Part shown: piece after piece, positions 11,994-25,000 of the stretch
Layout of the letters: each line of letters begins with the position of its first letter
How positions within the stretch are numbered: position 1 is the first letter of the stretch
Origin: Casuarina equisetifolia
Lineage: Eukaryota > Streptophyta > Magnoliopsida > Fagales > Casuarinaceae
NCBI GenBank assembly: GCA_028551475.1
Contig: CM052356.1
Span: 23,277,884-23,341,883 of the forward strand
Length of the DNA stretch: 64,000 bases
Reading direction: 5' to 3'
Program-made: the position numbers and the translations under genes
The notes under the pieces: generated by a model
Told to the model about the DNA's origin: nothing
What the model saw: only the letters and a program-made list of their open reading frames with translations
Databases searched by the model: none

Positions 11994-14900
11994 TCAAGCT
12001 GTCCTCAGTGGTGGAGAAACCAAGATGACACCATCTCCTCTAACAAAGAGGAAAGGCACAGTACGCCTTGTAGTCTGTGTGGACCAAAAAAAGGGTTCAA
12101 TAAATCATCAGTGAAAAGGAACCAATACGTTCTCAAGTCAAATCTAAATGCTTTTCCACTTAAATGCAGTATGCCGACATGAATTGATTCAATTCACCAT
12201 AAATTCAAGAATTTTCATACAAAACTGACCTTATCCATCATCTTTGCTGTGTTTGAAATACACTAAATCATTTGGAGATTGCTTTAAACCAGAATAGTAA
12301 TTCATAAGTTTATATTGTTTGGCAAGGAAGTAATTGCAATAAAGGGTTAAAAATTATTCCTGTTCATATTGTTTTTGATATACATATGTCTCTGCTCCTA
12401 AGACACCCTAACTCACGATGGAGAAAACCATGGAGCTGAATATAAAAACCTAGATCAGAATGGAACTTGGGATATTGTTGCACTTCCTATCAGTATAATC
12501 AATAAAGCTCCTAATCTGAAAGGCTCTATCATTGAATGGTGTAATAATTGGAGACCTTGGTCTCCGATTGCCAAACTCTCCCTCTGTATGCGCATTAATT
12601 TTCCTGGTAGTCAACTCAAACTCGCCTTTCATTTCAGTTGGACATGAAACATGCCTCCATTCGTAAGTACTTACTTGAGGAACTTCAAATGAAGCAACCA
12701 CCAAAACAGTCGCCCAAAGTATGTTCAAGAAACCTATTTAAAGTGGTATTGGAGATTGGTAATGTCAGTTATCAGAACAATTATTCCATATACATACAGA
12801 TGGAGGTTATATTCTATTCATAGTATGTCATATTGTAATTATTCTAATAACTCATGAGGTATTGGTAGATTAAAATAGTTTCTATAGCATCATTTTTATA
12901 CTTAAAACTTGGGCAAACTCCAATATTTCCTTATTATGGAAGTTGTTTGGCCTTTATTATCTTATCCTTGAAGTGCGTTTTTCATTCGGTGAATGAACAG
13001 ATCTGTTGGGGCACTCTTCTAATTGATATTCCTATGAACCCAAATTAGAAACTTCATAAGGTTGAGGGAAAGTCATTCAAAGCTCCCAACAAATATAGTT
13101 GGCACAATTGAGGCTTCTAAGCTCCCACACTGGGACGCGCTAAAGTGAGCTCTTCACGTCAAATATTGTATAGGCAGGTGAAAACCTCAAGGTGGAAAGC
13201 TTCTTGGTGTGGATTGGACAACACTCACCTTTTCTGTAGACAGCCTACTAAAAAAGGTATTGCACATTCTTTAGGCGATATTTTGGTTGCCTGCAGGAAT
13301 GGAAAACAGACTGCTAATGCAATCTAATGCAGGAACTAGCAATGGCTGATGCTGCTAATGAAATCATGAAGAGAACTTTTTCTTCAGCAAATGTCTTCTG
13401 GCCCCTATTACCATTCCATCAATCTGAAATAATCAAACTCCTATATCTAATCCTATATTTGTTGATAAACATGTAAGCTTAACAGTCATTGTTCAAGATA
13501 AGATACCAAGTAAAGAGATATCTAGAGCATTGATGAAGTCTGAAGATCAGCTTGCTAACATGTTTGCAAAAGGTGTATGGTAATCAATTAAGAGTTTATC
13601 CGTTACTGACTTGTATGAGGTATAAACTTCAGCTTGAGGAGAGCTCAGAAAAGCGCATCTAAGGTAAGAAGATAGGAAGAGCATATTTTTACACTATCAT
13701 ATTTTTCTCTGCTATATAGATATATATTATGAAAGGGCCCCAATAAATTTCACTACATCTCTTTTGTGCAAATTCTAATCTTAACAGCAACCATTCGTTT
13801 CTATTAAGGTACAAGCAACTTAAAATAAATGAATATTAAGCATTGTAATTCAAGCTTGTGCCAACATCTTCCTGAGCTCCTTTCTATGATGGTTCCAACA
13901 ATGAAGTTCCATTTAATTAAGAATAAATGATAAAAAGAGCCAAATTTGGAGTGATAAAGAAAATTCACTGTTGTTCCTCCTTGAACAGATGCTTTTGTAT
14001 GTGGATTAAATCGTATACACACTGGAAAACACAAATCAAACAATGAGACAGAATCCAACGACTCAAAAGAAAATTCCACACAAGAGTGACTCTAGTTCTA
14101 TACTTGAGGAGTAAACATTTTTAGAAACGAGACAGCCATAATTTTTTATAGCAATAAGGACATTATGAATAATACTTGGATTCTTTAACTATTGAAGCTA
14201 CCCAAAAAGCTTGTGCTACATCCATCCTCCAAAGTTCAACATTTACACATTATCTCTTCTGTTCCATATTTCAGCTTCTACTGGAAACAAGATTACATTT
14301 TAAAAATACAAAAGACCATAAACAAGGTAGCAATCAGTCACCAGAACATACCCGAACTATCTCTTCATATGTTTCATCATCAATTTCGACTGTGGTAACA
14401 ATTTCTTCGACATCACCGAGAATCATATTTAAATGTTGATCATAAGCCTGCAAAGCCAGATGTTTAACCAGAAAAAGAGAAACTGATTGAAAAAACAATG
14501 GATCTGTAAATAAATTACAAGGCGAAAAATAACAATTAGAGGTTTTCTTCTCTTAACTTTTCCCCCTCAACTTAATATAATTTTCTTCTTGAACAGAACT
14601 AAAATATACTTTCCAAAAATGCTGCACCCTAGTCGTTGTGTTCACAAACTAGAAATCCAACCCATTATTTGAACAGTCTTCTTTTCTAAGGCCGAGTGTT
14701 CCAATGGAAGACTGCTATGGTTATACAAATTATTTACGAGGAGCCTGGCAGATAAATAATGGTTGTGACGGATTTTATTTTATTTTATCTTATTTGGCTT
14801 AGAAAGTAATGTAACAGAGGCTAAGTAGGATTGGAAATAAATGAATTTTGGAGTGATAGCTTGGGCATCCTCAGAAAGTCCATGTTGGCTAGGAAGTGCA

Positions 14901-16548
14901 TTCTGACAAAAAATTTGACAGATTGACCCGTGTTAGCCACTAACATACTGAGGACTATGTTTTGGGTTTAAGGGAAAAGTTGAGAAGCTTAACGTCAACC
15001 ATAGGTGTCTTCAAGCCTCCAGAAATCAATTCTAGAATTTATGATTCAGATAAAATCCAAAAATTATTCATTATGTTTAACCTACCTGAATTCATAGAAC
15101 AAGATGTATCTAATCATAGAAGAAGCAATTTTAAAGTCCATGCTAATGACTAACAATCAAAATCATCACGATTATAATATACCGGAAGGAATAACTACAA
15201 TGACTCTAACAATGGTGATCCAAGTGATTATAATAGAAACCAATGTCAGCATAGATGTCAGAAAGAGAAGCCATGAATCTAGCATTGTAACAAAGTCCCC
15301 TTCAGATATTGATACCAATACATGTAGCAAAACCAAATTTAAGATCAGGTATTTAGACATAAAACACAGCAACCGAGAGTTCCATCCTAATTCTCCTACT
15401 TAAGCCCTTTGTCTAGTAATCAATGTCAACCTTTTGGCTTTTACAACAATTTTTATAGAACATTAAGCACGAAGCCCCAAAAAACACATAATCTTCTGAT
15501 ACATATCTACTAACTATGACTTTGAGCATCATTTAGTCACTCCACAAGGAACCAATAGCCAAATCTAGTTTCAAAGATCTTGATAGGAAAAACTCAAGAT
15601 CGAGAAAACCTAAATCATGTTTTGAAGTTTCTGTAGATATATTTTCTCTATCCATACCAGTCAATTGCTTGAATAGAATAAAAAAATTTGAAATGACTAA
15701 ATTTCTTTTGATAATCATGTTGATTTACATTTTCCCAGACACTAATATTCCATCTCTTATATGGAGTAAAACAAAAGAGGTACTGGAGTTGGGATATTAT
15801 CTTGCCGAGTTGTGCTGAGCTAAGTACAGTGCAAAAACGTTAGAGAACAATCTATGGGGGGAAAAGTGTCATTTCCCTTTTTTGGGATACAGCTCATTCA
15901 CTCGACCGAAATCCAATGTTAAATTCGTTTGATATTCTCAACTGCGCGTAGAGTAAATTCACTCTTCAATTTCCCCAGTAACAACCTGTCTAGCTAATGC
16001 CACAAATGACAACTTTTGACAACTTCACTGGTGTCACCAAGTTGAGTCGCGTGTGGAAACCGATAAACACGTTTTAACACTAAACCCCCGGATAAAACCC
16101 CCTTCCTTTTAACGACTCCCTCGAAATTACACACGCCCAGAAATATTCTTCAGAGAAATACATCTCCATCCACTGCTAAAACATGCTTAAAGTCTCTTGA
16201 ACATAGAAATTCACTCATCAAAGACACCTTAATCTTCCCCCCTTTTAGGTCAGTAAAGCAAAACCCTAAGAGCGAGAGGCATAGACATACAATACAAATC
16301 CAGAATGCATAAGACCAAGGCTCGGGCATCCACAAGGCAATGAGACCTTTTACAGTGGAACCTAAACCATGTGCAGAGTTATGCTTGTCGCAGAAAGGGA
16401 GGGAAAAGAGTGATGGGAAAGAGGTACACACGTGGAGTTTTCCGCGGAGTTCACGGTCGGATCGGAGCTTGACGTAGATACGCTCGTCAAGGCTGAGCCT
16501 AATAAGATCCAAAGGCTCCTTCACTGCACTATCTTCCTCGGTCGCCAT
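11994..16548 (-). CDS. LSM3, Sm-like protein of the LSM1-7 and LSM2-8 rings (3 exons, 97 aa)
   Basis: Exons on the minus strand are 16548-16432, 14447-14352 and 12074-11994. The phases are all zero and give 98 codons with TGA, the family's normal size. Exon 1 encodes [20 protein letters not shown] and then [18 protein letters not shown]. Exon 2 continues [15 protein letters not shown] and [10 protein letters not shown]. Exon 3 gives [19 protein letters not shown] and ends PPLRTA. The Sm1 motif covers roughly residues 15-55 and the Sm2 motif ([10 protein letters not shown]) residues 79-88. LSM3 sits in both the cytoplasmic LSM1-7 ring (decapping, mRNA decay) and the nuclear LSM2-8 ring (U6 snRNA stability, splicing). 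Introns are unusually long for a 97-residue protein: intron 1 is 1984 bases, and intron 2 is 2277 bases and holds a copia fossil. Arabidopsis counterparts are LSM3A (At1g21190) and LSM3B (At1g76860). Confidence 0.96.
12430..13650 (+). mobile_element. Ty1/copia fossil inside LSM3 intron 2
   Basis: The plus strand carries scattered C-terminal copia pol signatures. Near 12430 there is sequence like the reverse-transcriptase entry (QNGTWDIV type). Near 13540-13575 there is the SEDQLANMF motif typical of the end of copia RNase H. The element lies opposite to the LSM3 transcript. It is heavily decayed with many breaks, clearly incomplete (no recognisable gag, integrase or LTR pair), and old. Confidence 0.6.
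14448..16431 (-). other. LSM3 intron 1, with telobox near its 5' end
   Basis: The intron is mostly featureless. A telobox (AAAACCCTAA at about 16260-16269 on the plus strand) lies some 165 bases into the intron, where intronic enhancers of plant housekeeping genes are often found. Open frames at 14962-15403 match no family I recognise and may be transposon debris. Confidence 0.5.
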
Positions 16549-16749
16549 TTGTGCTTCTCTTCCTTCTTCGTTCCTGTTATTAAAGCCTCCAATTCCTCCT
16601 ACCGCGCGCTCTCGCTTTGTCCTCCCCTTAGTCACTTATCTATGGGCAAGCGAGACGATGTCGTTTCCGAGTATTTACCCAGTCCAGGTGGCTCCGTCCC
16701 AAAATAAGCCTTGCCTCTTTTCCAGCTATTTTCAAATTGCTTTTTTTTT

Positions 16750-16855
<106 letters not shown>

Positions 16856-18943
16856 CTTTGAACTTTGAATATTTTTAAAATAACCTTTGAACTTTGAACT
16901 TTGAATATTTTCTTTTTCAATTGGATATTCAAAAATCTTGGGAGGATACCAATTCTCAAGCAAATAGTACCACTTGCTTTTTGTTGATGGCCCGCGATCT
17001 AGTTAAATAAAGAAGATTTCTCCTCTTGAAGCAACAAGCACTTATGTTTTAAAAATAAAGGACAAGTGCATGTTTTATTACACATTGTGTGCACATGGTA
17101 AAACTCTTACATTGCATATGTAATTTTTCCTCATAAATTTAAAATAAAAACAAGTATCTATTTAATTATAAAGTTAATTTTTAAATCAAACTTTTAAACT
17201 TTCTAATACAATATTAGAGTTCATGTTAAATATATTCTACTCAACGTGACTTTAAGTTAAATGTTACTCGGTATATAATAATATATGTTTAGGATAAAGT
17301 CTCGCATCAAATATAAAAATTTTTGTAATAAATTTTAAGTAAATAAAAATACCTCTCCAGCTCTTAGATTATCTTTTAAATTTGACATTTGGACTTTTTA
17401 ACGTGTTATAATTTTGGTGCTTCAATCGGTCCATTACAAAGAGAGGTGTTTCATACCGGAGAAGTATCCCATGAAGCAGTGGAGGGCATAAGCTAAAGAA
17501 GAGCAAAAGGGAAGCGTAAGCAAGAGCACCGAAAGTCTGGAATCTATGTAAAAACCAACGATACAAAATCTTTGTGATAGAAAAGTGGAGAGCAAAGATT
17601 TGAAAAAAAATAAATAAATCTTTGTATTGCAGTTCATTGCAATTAAGCCTTGAGAGCCGAACCGTGTAGATCATTTTGTTTCTCTTTGTTTTGTCTTAAT
17701 TTATCCCTCGCACAAGAACACTCATAAGGAACCTAGTTTCCTAAAACTATATAGTTAGTTGCTGTTAACTAATGTAATTAAGGTGTAGTTGTCTCAACAC
17801 TTCTAAATTTATCAATGGCTCTTGTAAATAAAAAAGGTTACTTGTCCAAACGGTACCACTGTACCACGTGTTCTCTTTTACCATTTTCTTCTTTTTTAAC
17901 TCTTTCTATCTTCGTGTACCTCAATTAATTGTAGTCATACCACATAAATATGATCACATTTTTTAAATGTTAGAATATAATTTTCTGCTTGCGTTGGTCC
18001 CCCGTTTTAGTTTTCTGTTGACTACTTGGTGTTTTAAAAATAATTACTCGAGTTATTAGTTTTTAAAATCCCAAAACAAATTAATGGATGATGAAGTTTT
18101 GCATAAAATTTGGATTTACTATTTGAAATTGGTCAGCTCATCTCGAAGGTTCATATATTTAGTAATAAACTTCTGCTGTCAAAATCTCTTAACCTTCCTT
18201 CGTTCAACATCATGCCATGTGCAAACCGGATGTAAATTTAATTGAAAATGAAAAGGATAAGATAGAACAAACTAACGTAGGAACTCACGAAGTTGACTTC
18301 GTTTCGAACTCGTATTGACATCATTTCTTATATTTTCAGATTAGTAATGACACATGTACTAAATTTACTATTAGGTGGTCATATTTCGGAGAAGATGATT
18401 TAATATGTAGAGAAAACATATCAAAAATGGTAACCAATGCTACCAAATTAAGAACAGGCATAGAGCAACTGATGAACAATTTATTTTTATATTTGGCTGT
18501 ATTTTTAAGGTATAAGCTGTATACACCTGGGGAGGATCCAAGACAATGGTTGCATGGACTGACACATGGCCCGGGCAAATCTGTCGCAGCATGCACGAGG
18601 GGCCATGTGATACAGCAAGTTAATTTGTCACTTACTGTTCTCCATGCCTAAAATTTTGAAAATTTCTCACAAACTTAGCATTATTTTTCCTAAGATAGTG
18701 ACTTGAATGCTCGTTTCAAACTTGAACAACAGCAAAGCCAAACCCAGAGTTTGAAAGAACAGCAAAGCTCCATCTATACTGTTCCAATAAAGCCGTGTCC
18801 TGCGGAAAAGGCATGAATTTTGACAGTTCTAGAATCAGGCGGCGGCCTAAGGGCTACGGCTCAAGGGGAGGGGGGCAAGGATTTGTCAAAAAGACAGTAG
18901 GGAAAGAAAGAAAACCTGAGTCTGCCTCTGAGTACGGAGCAAG

Positions 18944-19206
18944 ATGCTGAGATGGAAAAGCAGACCAGACCATTGAACGCACAAAAGTATGTTATTCCAG
19001 ACGGCAAATTCTTCATGCAAGTAGTCATTTTCTGTCTCATCCGACATGCTTTGAGATGGGAAAGTTCCTTTTTTTTTTTTTCCCTCATTTTCTTTGATGT
19101 GGGTACTGGCAAAAAGCTCCTGAAGGTAGACCCTTTTAACGCACAAAAGTATGCGATTCGAGACAGGAATTCCTCATGCAAGTGGTCATCCTAATCTGTC
19201 TCATCT
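18944..19206. repeat. Local duplication with 70-bp conserved core
   Basis: The copies start at ATGCTGAGATGGAAAAG (18944) and ATGCTTTGAGATGGGAAAG (19046). Both continue into an AACGCACAAAAGTATG block (about 18975 and 19138) followed by TCATGCAAGT-GTCAT and CTGTCTCAT. The second copy carries about 55 extra bases, including a T run, before the core. Function is unknown. Confidence 0.75.
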
Positions 19207-19369
19207 TACTGGCCTCGCAATTTTAAAAGAGGGATACCTTCGGATCTAAGCAGGTTAAAATATGTCAACTGGTAAAACAAGGACACTTTTGCTTATACTT
19301 ATTAGACGAAGGAGACCAAAAACATATGACCCGAGCATTCGATTCCAATCGTCTTAGTTTTTTGTTGGG

Positions 19370-19374
<5 letters not shown>

Positions 19375-19406
<32 letters not shown>
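19375..19406. repeat. (ATT)n microsatellite
   Basis: About ten perfect ATT units lie roughly 1 kb upstream of the trihelix start codon. Confidence 0.9.
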
Positions 19407-20396
19407 CCCATGTTTTGGGACAATAAATAAATGGTCATTTGGCTCTCCCAACGCAGGAAAAGGCCGGAAAATCCTCAGCAGATATAGGAGGAGCTCACAA
19501 AGGAAGGAAAAGGGACAAAATGATGGGACGCACGGGGCTTGGAAACATTACATGAACCTGGGCTCAGACGTCTTTTTTGATAAAACTATTTTTAATTTCC
19601 AACTTGCATTTTACGTATCATATAATATTTGTAAGGTACTGACTCTAGTTTTGTCGTAACTATAGTTGCTCAAAAAATTGTGCCAAGGGAGGGATATATA
19701 ATAATACTGTGAGGGATCCACCGAATCTTCACATACATTGAACCTATTGAGGCCTTCATTGGCTTTCCCTGTTAAATGTGAGACAAACAAGCGTGCAACG
19801 TATAAAGGGTAACATCTTCTAAGCGTTTCTTTTCTCTGCTTCTTTATCTGGGTTGGGGAGAATGGATTTAGTGATCTTCGACCCTGGATTCTCGGCCTAA
19901 TCACCGGGACGAAAGCTTGTGTCTTTCTGGTGTTGAGTTGCTATTTGGAGATTCGGTGCAGATAAGTAGCTTTTGCCTCCTTAAGGGTTTATTTTTTTTT
20001 TTCCTTGGTATTGAATTTCTGGGGAGCTGTCGTTTGCTTTTGGGGTTGGTGGGTTTGTTTCTGGGAATGTGAAATTTTCTCTATATTTGGTGGAATTTGT
20101 AATTGGTATTGAAGTTTTGGAAGTGGGTCTTTTTGGTTTGGTTACAGGGGGAAGGGGTGTGCTTGCTTGGATATTTCAGTAGCCCCCAGGAGGCTGTAGA
20201 AGGGAACTGCAAGTGCTTTAGGGATTGTATGCTTGAGTTTGTTAGGGCTGTGTAGTTTATACAAGTGACTTCAACAGATTGGGAAAGACATACAAAGTAG
20301 CAAGGGGTGTGCGTTTGAGGGGTTGGGGTTTGGGTTTTATGGTCTGATCTGAACATATATAAATATATACATATACATATATTTTTGGAACAAGCA

Positions 20397-21743
20397 ATGG
20401 AAAGGAATATGCCTCAAGGAGGTATGGTTCCTGGCGGGTCTTCCTATGGAGGGTTTGACTTGCAAGGATCAATGAGAGTTCATCATCAAGCACAACACCC
20501 ACATTCAATGCACCAACACCAATCTCATCCTCGCCAAGGACCTGCAGTACATTCCTCGATTCATGTGGGTTTCCCACTCACAATGGGAACCATGCAGAAC
20601 TGTAATCAAACCCTTCCCATGGCAGATTTCAATAAGGGAGAGAGGAGCAAAAACTCAGTGAGCGATGAGGATGATCCTAGCTTGACTGAAGAGGGTGTTG
20701 ATGGTCATAACGAAGCAAACAAAGGGAAAAAGAGTTCTCCATGGCAGCGCGTGAAGTGGACCGATAAGATGGTCAGGCTTCTGATTACTGCTGTTTCTTA
20801 TATTGGTGAGGATGCCGCTTCAGATTGTGGTAGTGGGGGAAGAAGAAAATTTGCGGTGCTACAGAAAAAGGGTAAGTGGAAATGCATTTCAAAGGTCATG
20901 GCTGAGAGGAGTTATCATGTTTCACCCCAGCAGTGTGAGGATAAATTTAACGATCTTAACAAAAGGTATAAGAAGCTCAATGATATGCTTGGGAGGGGCA
21001 CTTCTTGCCAGGTTGTTGAGAACCCAACGCTTTTGGAGGTGATAGATTATCTGTCGGAGAAAGAGAAAGATGATGTCAGGAAAATATTGAGCTCAAAGCA
21101 GTTGTTCTATGAAGAAATGTGTTCTTACCATAATAGCAACAGATTACACCTACCTCATGATCCCGAATTGCAGCATTCATTACAGTTGGCTCTTAGAACG
21201 AAAGATGACCATGATAATGATGAAATGAGGAGGCACCAGCATGATGATTTTGATGAAGATGATCAGGATATGGAAAATGACGATGTTGATGACTTTGAGG
21301 AGAATCACATTTCACATGGGGATAAGAGGGGGGTGATGTATGGAGGGATAGGTTCAGCAAAGAAATTAAAAAAATGTCAGGTCCACGAAGACGTTAGTTT
21401 TGGGAATTCCTTGAACTCCCAGGACTACAACAAAAGTCCTTATTCTCATCCGCTACTAAGTGCCCAAGCTGATATGAATCAAGCCTTACCCGAAAGCACA
21501 AAAGCAGCTTTGTCACAGAAGCAGTGGATTGAGTCACGCTCACTTCAGTTGGAAGAACAGAAGCTGCAAATTCAAGTTGAAATGTTGGAATTGAAGAAAG
21601 AACGGTTCAAATGGCAGAGGTTTAGCAGGAAAAGAGATCGTGAGTTGGAAAAGCTGCGGGTGGAAAATGAGAGGATGAAACTTGAGAATGAGCGTATGGC
21701 TCTAGAATTGAAGCAAAAGGAAATGAGTGCTGGCTTTAATTAG
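20397..21743 (+). CDS. Single-trihelix transcription factor, intronless (448 aa)
   Basis: One uninterrupted frame from the ATG at 20397 to TAG; a TTG twelve bases upstream is in frame but not needed. After a His/Gln-rich N-terminus (residues 25-50) and an acidic linker comes a Myb/SANT-like trihelix domain, about residues 115-205. It begins SSPWQRVKWTDKMVRLLI, has a helix around GKWKCISKVMAERSYHVSP and a third helix QQCEDKFNDLNKRYKKLN. An Asp/Glu/His-rich stretch follows (about 270-305). The charged C-terminal coiled coil (about 370-445, LEEQKLQIQVEMLELKKERF) should mediate dimerisation. It is a putative nuclear DNA-binding factor of the same type as Arabidopsis At1g21200 and At1g76870. Its targets are unknown. 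The position next to LSM3 agrees with Arabidopsis, where both LSM3 paralogues also neighbour a gene of this type. Confidence 0.93.
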   Translation: MERNMPQGGMVPGGSSYGGFDLQGSMRVHHQAQHPHSMHQHQSHPRQGPAVHSSIHVGFPLTMGTMQNCNQTLPMADFNKGERSKNSVSDEDDPSLTEEGVDGHNEANKGKKSSPWQRVKWTDKMVRLLITAVSYIGEDAASDCGSGGRRKFAVLQKKGKWKCISKVMAERSYHVSPQQCEDKFNDLNKRYKKLNDMLGRGTSCQVVENPTLLEVIDYLSEKEKDDVRKILSSKQLFYEEMCSYHNSNRLHLPHDPELQHSLQLALRTKDDHDNDEMRRHQHDDFDEDDQDMENDDVDDFEENHISHGDKRGVMYGGIGSAKKLKKCQVHEDVSFGNSLNSQDYNKSPYSHPLLSAQADMNQALPESTKAALSQKQWIESRSLQLEEQKLQIQVEMLELKKERFKWQRFSRKRDRELEKLRVENERMKLENERMALELKQKEMSAGFN

Positions 21744-22041
21744 TTGCGAGTCTTATTAAACTTAGTTTATGGCTATGGGTACATGTTTGCTACACAGCTG
21801 CAGTCTCCTGCTGCTGGTAAGCGGCAGCTGATTTCTAGTAGAGTAGCACATATTGGATGGAGTAAATCTTTGATGCCACCTGCCCATCCCCTGTACATGC
21901 AAATATTTTGATGGCTAATCCTCATATGCGTGAGGAATTTTGTGACTGGCATTTTCTGTTGTTACCTTGTAAGTTTGAATATTAATATTTTATTTATGTT
22001 GTTGTGTCTCTTTATGAAATTCATCTGTTCTTTGTTTTGAT

Positions 22042-22047
22042 AATAAA
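22042..22047 (+). terminator. AATAAA poly(A) signal of the single-trihelix gene
   Basis: AATAAA lies about 300 bases after the stop codon in a T-rich 3' region. Confidence 0.5.
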
Positions 22048-25000
22048 TGTATCTTTTAGTGGTTACTTAAAAAGACTATAAATTGAGTTGTTGCTATTGG
22101 CTACATGCATAGGTAAGTCAGCATACTTATGTCCATGGATTTTTAGTATCTTGGCCAGCTTGGCTTCTATCATGGAGAGGCTCTTGTTGGTCAACCATTC
22201 TCTAGGTCGACCATACGGCTTATGGCAAAGGATAACTTCCTTCCGTGCTCTCTCCTATTCTATTATTGTTTGCAGCCATAAACCTGCAGATTTTGAATTC
22301 TTTCAGTTGATTCATGCAAATGCTTTCCTTTGCCTTTGGATTCATTGTTTCCAGTACAGTTATCAATTACTAGTTGAAAGGACTTTACAGATTCATTGTT
22401 TATGATGGTTGTGGTGAATAGGACCACTCATTGGTGTGTAAAGTCAGGAATTTTCATCATAGTTGGGTTTGGGTCATGGGTTTAGAGGGTCAGGAAGCCT
22501 GACATAACAGGTCCAATGGACTATACATAACATGCTTTTAATATGCAAGTATTTTCATGGCCTACATTATATGTTCACCATGCAACTTTTTTTTTTTTTT
22601 TTTTCATTAAAGGTAGACGATGAGAAAATTATCAAAGATGGGACTAAAATTGTGGGGTTCTGGAACTTAATGGTTAGGTTGTAATTAGCTTAGGGAATAT
22701 GAGTTTTTCTGTTCAAGCTCAGGTTTGCAAACATGCACTCTAGCTTGAATAAAGCTGCCATATTCTTGTTCAAACTCCTTTTACAAATTTGAGCTCAACA
22801 ACCTTATTTTTTTTAAAAAAAGAAAAAAAGCAAAAAAAAGAGAGAAGAAAATGAAAGAAAATGAAAGAAAAGAAAAGAAAAGAAAATAAAAACTACCAAT
22901 GGGTTGAGCTTGCACTTGATTGTATTTTTATGTATATGATTAATGATAAACATGAGCAAATAGCATGTCATTTCAATATATATGTAGACAAGTTCTCATG
23001 AGTTAAATGAGGTTGAGTTGAGTATATAGGAGATCCGTTCACAAGCTATTTCATCTACAGTCCTTCATATCATTCCAGATTTCTCTTCACCTCTCCATTC
23101 TAGATTACACTTTTCAGTTCAAGAAACCACCAATTCTAGCCTAGTCCCGGACTTCTTTACCTACTGCTGCAAAAACAAACCACCTTTTGCCTCTCTTCAT
23201 CACCCAGAGGTACCAGGTCTATGTTCCTTGGTCTTATTGGTGCTTGTTAGTATCAGATTACTGGCAGTTAACTGCAGAATTAAATCATTACCCTCCTAGT
23301 CTCTTTCTCTTTGACTCAAGAATTTGAGTCTCTTTTTGACTCTCATTTAGTAATCCAACTATGATCCCACCTGACGGATTTGGTTTGATATGATAGCTTA
23401 TTCCTCTTGATCTCAGCCTGTAGAAAAACTAGTTACACAAGGCTTTACCTAAATGCGAGATTGAGATGATCGTGTTCAGCTCCAGGATGCAATATGGTAA
23501 ACGTGATAGAAAATGAAATGATAAAGTTGGTGTTATTCTTGGGGACTTTCAACGTCTTAGGATTGAAGAGCTATCATTTTGCTGTTTGGGGCAAGTGCAA
23601 GAATAATCCCAGTTGGCTCAGAGAAAATAAAAAATGATGACGGACATATTGTCATTTTCTCTTAATATTTGGAGTATTTAAGTGTTGATGCTGGATTCTT
23701 TTAAGATCTTGAACACTATTAATTAGGGAGAAGCGGCTACTGGGCATTTGATATCTGGTATTGTTTAGGAGGCTTTTTAGATTCTGCAAAGTATTATGAT
23801 TTTCAACATTTAAGTTACTGGTCCTTCTCTTCTTGTTTGTCATATTTATCTTTTTAAAGTAGAGAGAGTCAACCTAGTTTTGCAGGGGTTGAAAGTGGAA
23901 GCTATAGTACATGGAACCGCGTGTATTCCTTAGATTATGGAGACACAACCAACCCAAATACCACAGGATATCTGATGTGGATTTCTGTAGACTTTGGGCA
24001 GAACACTTACTCCCCCATCCTTTTGCTGGGGTAATGGTGCTACCATGCAGATTAGTTACCTCTTGAATACCTGGTTTTTACAATACCCAACCCTTAGGTG
24101 TTGACAATGCTCATAAGGGTTTTTAGGTGTTATGCTATCATTGTTTCCAATTGAGGATTGCTCCATCCCCCAAGTTTATGAAATGTATATATTATCCAAA
24201 TGCAACCTGGTTATAAATCTATAATGTTTAAAAAGGTAGTTTTAAGTATCTTTATAATTGCCATCAAGGTCATTATTTATTTTGTAATTGATTTGATGCC
24301 ATGAATGTGGAAATTTACTCTTTCAAGGAAAACTAAAATTACTTTTTGACTTGTTGAATGAGAGAGAATTTGGGGTAACCTTGAGCTGGATGACCTAACT
24401 CTGGACCCAAATTTGGCCAGCTTTGTTGCTTCTCTATGCTTGCGTCTGGTTTTTCAGTTCCTCATTAAATGGTGGCTAGGTTGATTAAGTATCAAGTAAG
24501 GTTAGCTTCCATTTCAACTCCCGAGTGAAAGACAAAGGTGCTTTGCTAATTTAAGACTAGTTCAGAAAAGCAGCTACCATTTATCTATAATATGAGAAAA
24601 GATCTCATCTTGAGAGATGAAGCTATGACAACTCCACTGGGTGAGAGATGTTATCATAGCCAAAAAGCTTTTAGTCCTTGTTCATGGTACTGCCAATGGC
24701 CCATTTGGGTAAACTCTAGTGTCCAGCGGATAAGCTGTGGGTGATTGTTCTGGGTGAGGACCACAAATAGAATCCCAAACCTTGTGATAGCGCAGATATT
24801 GGGGCTGTATTAAGCATTAAGGATATGGTGTAATAGCTTAGTGGGCTCATTTGTCAAAACACTTTGGCTGATAAACTTAAAAGTAGAATACAACCATGTT
24901 GGGAAAAATTGTGATTTATCTGTTGAAGCACTTAAGCAACAGGTTTTGTTTTCGTTAGTGACTCAAGCCATGTATAATATGTTCATTTCCCTTCAGAGAT

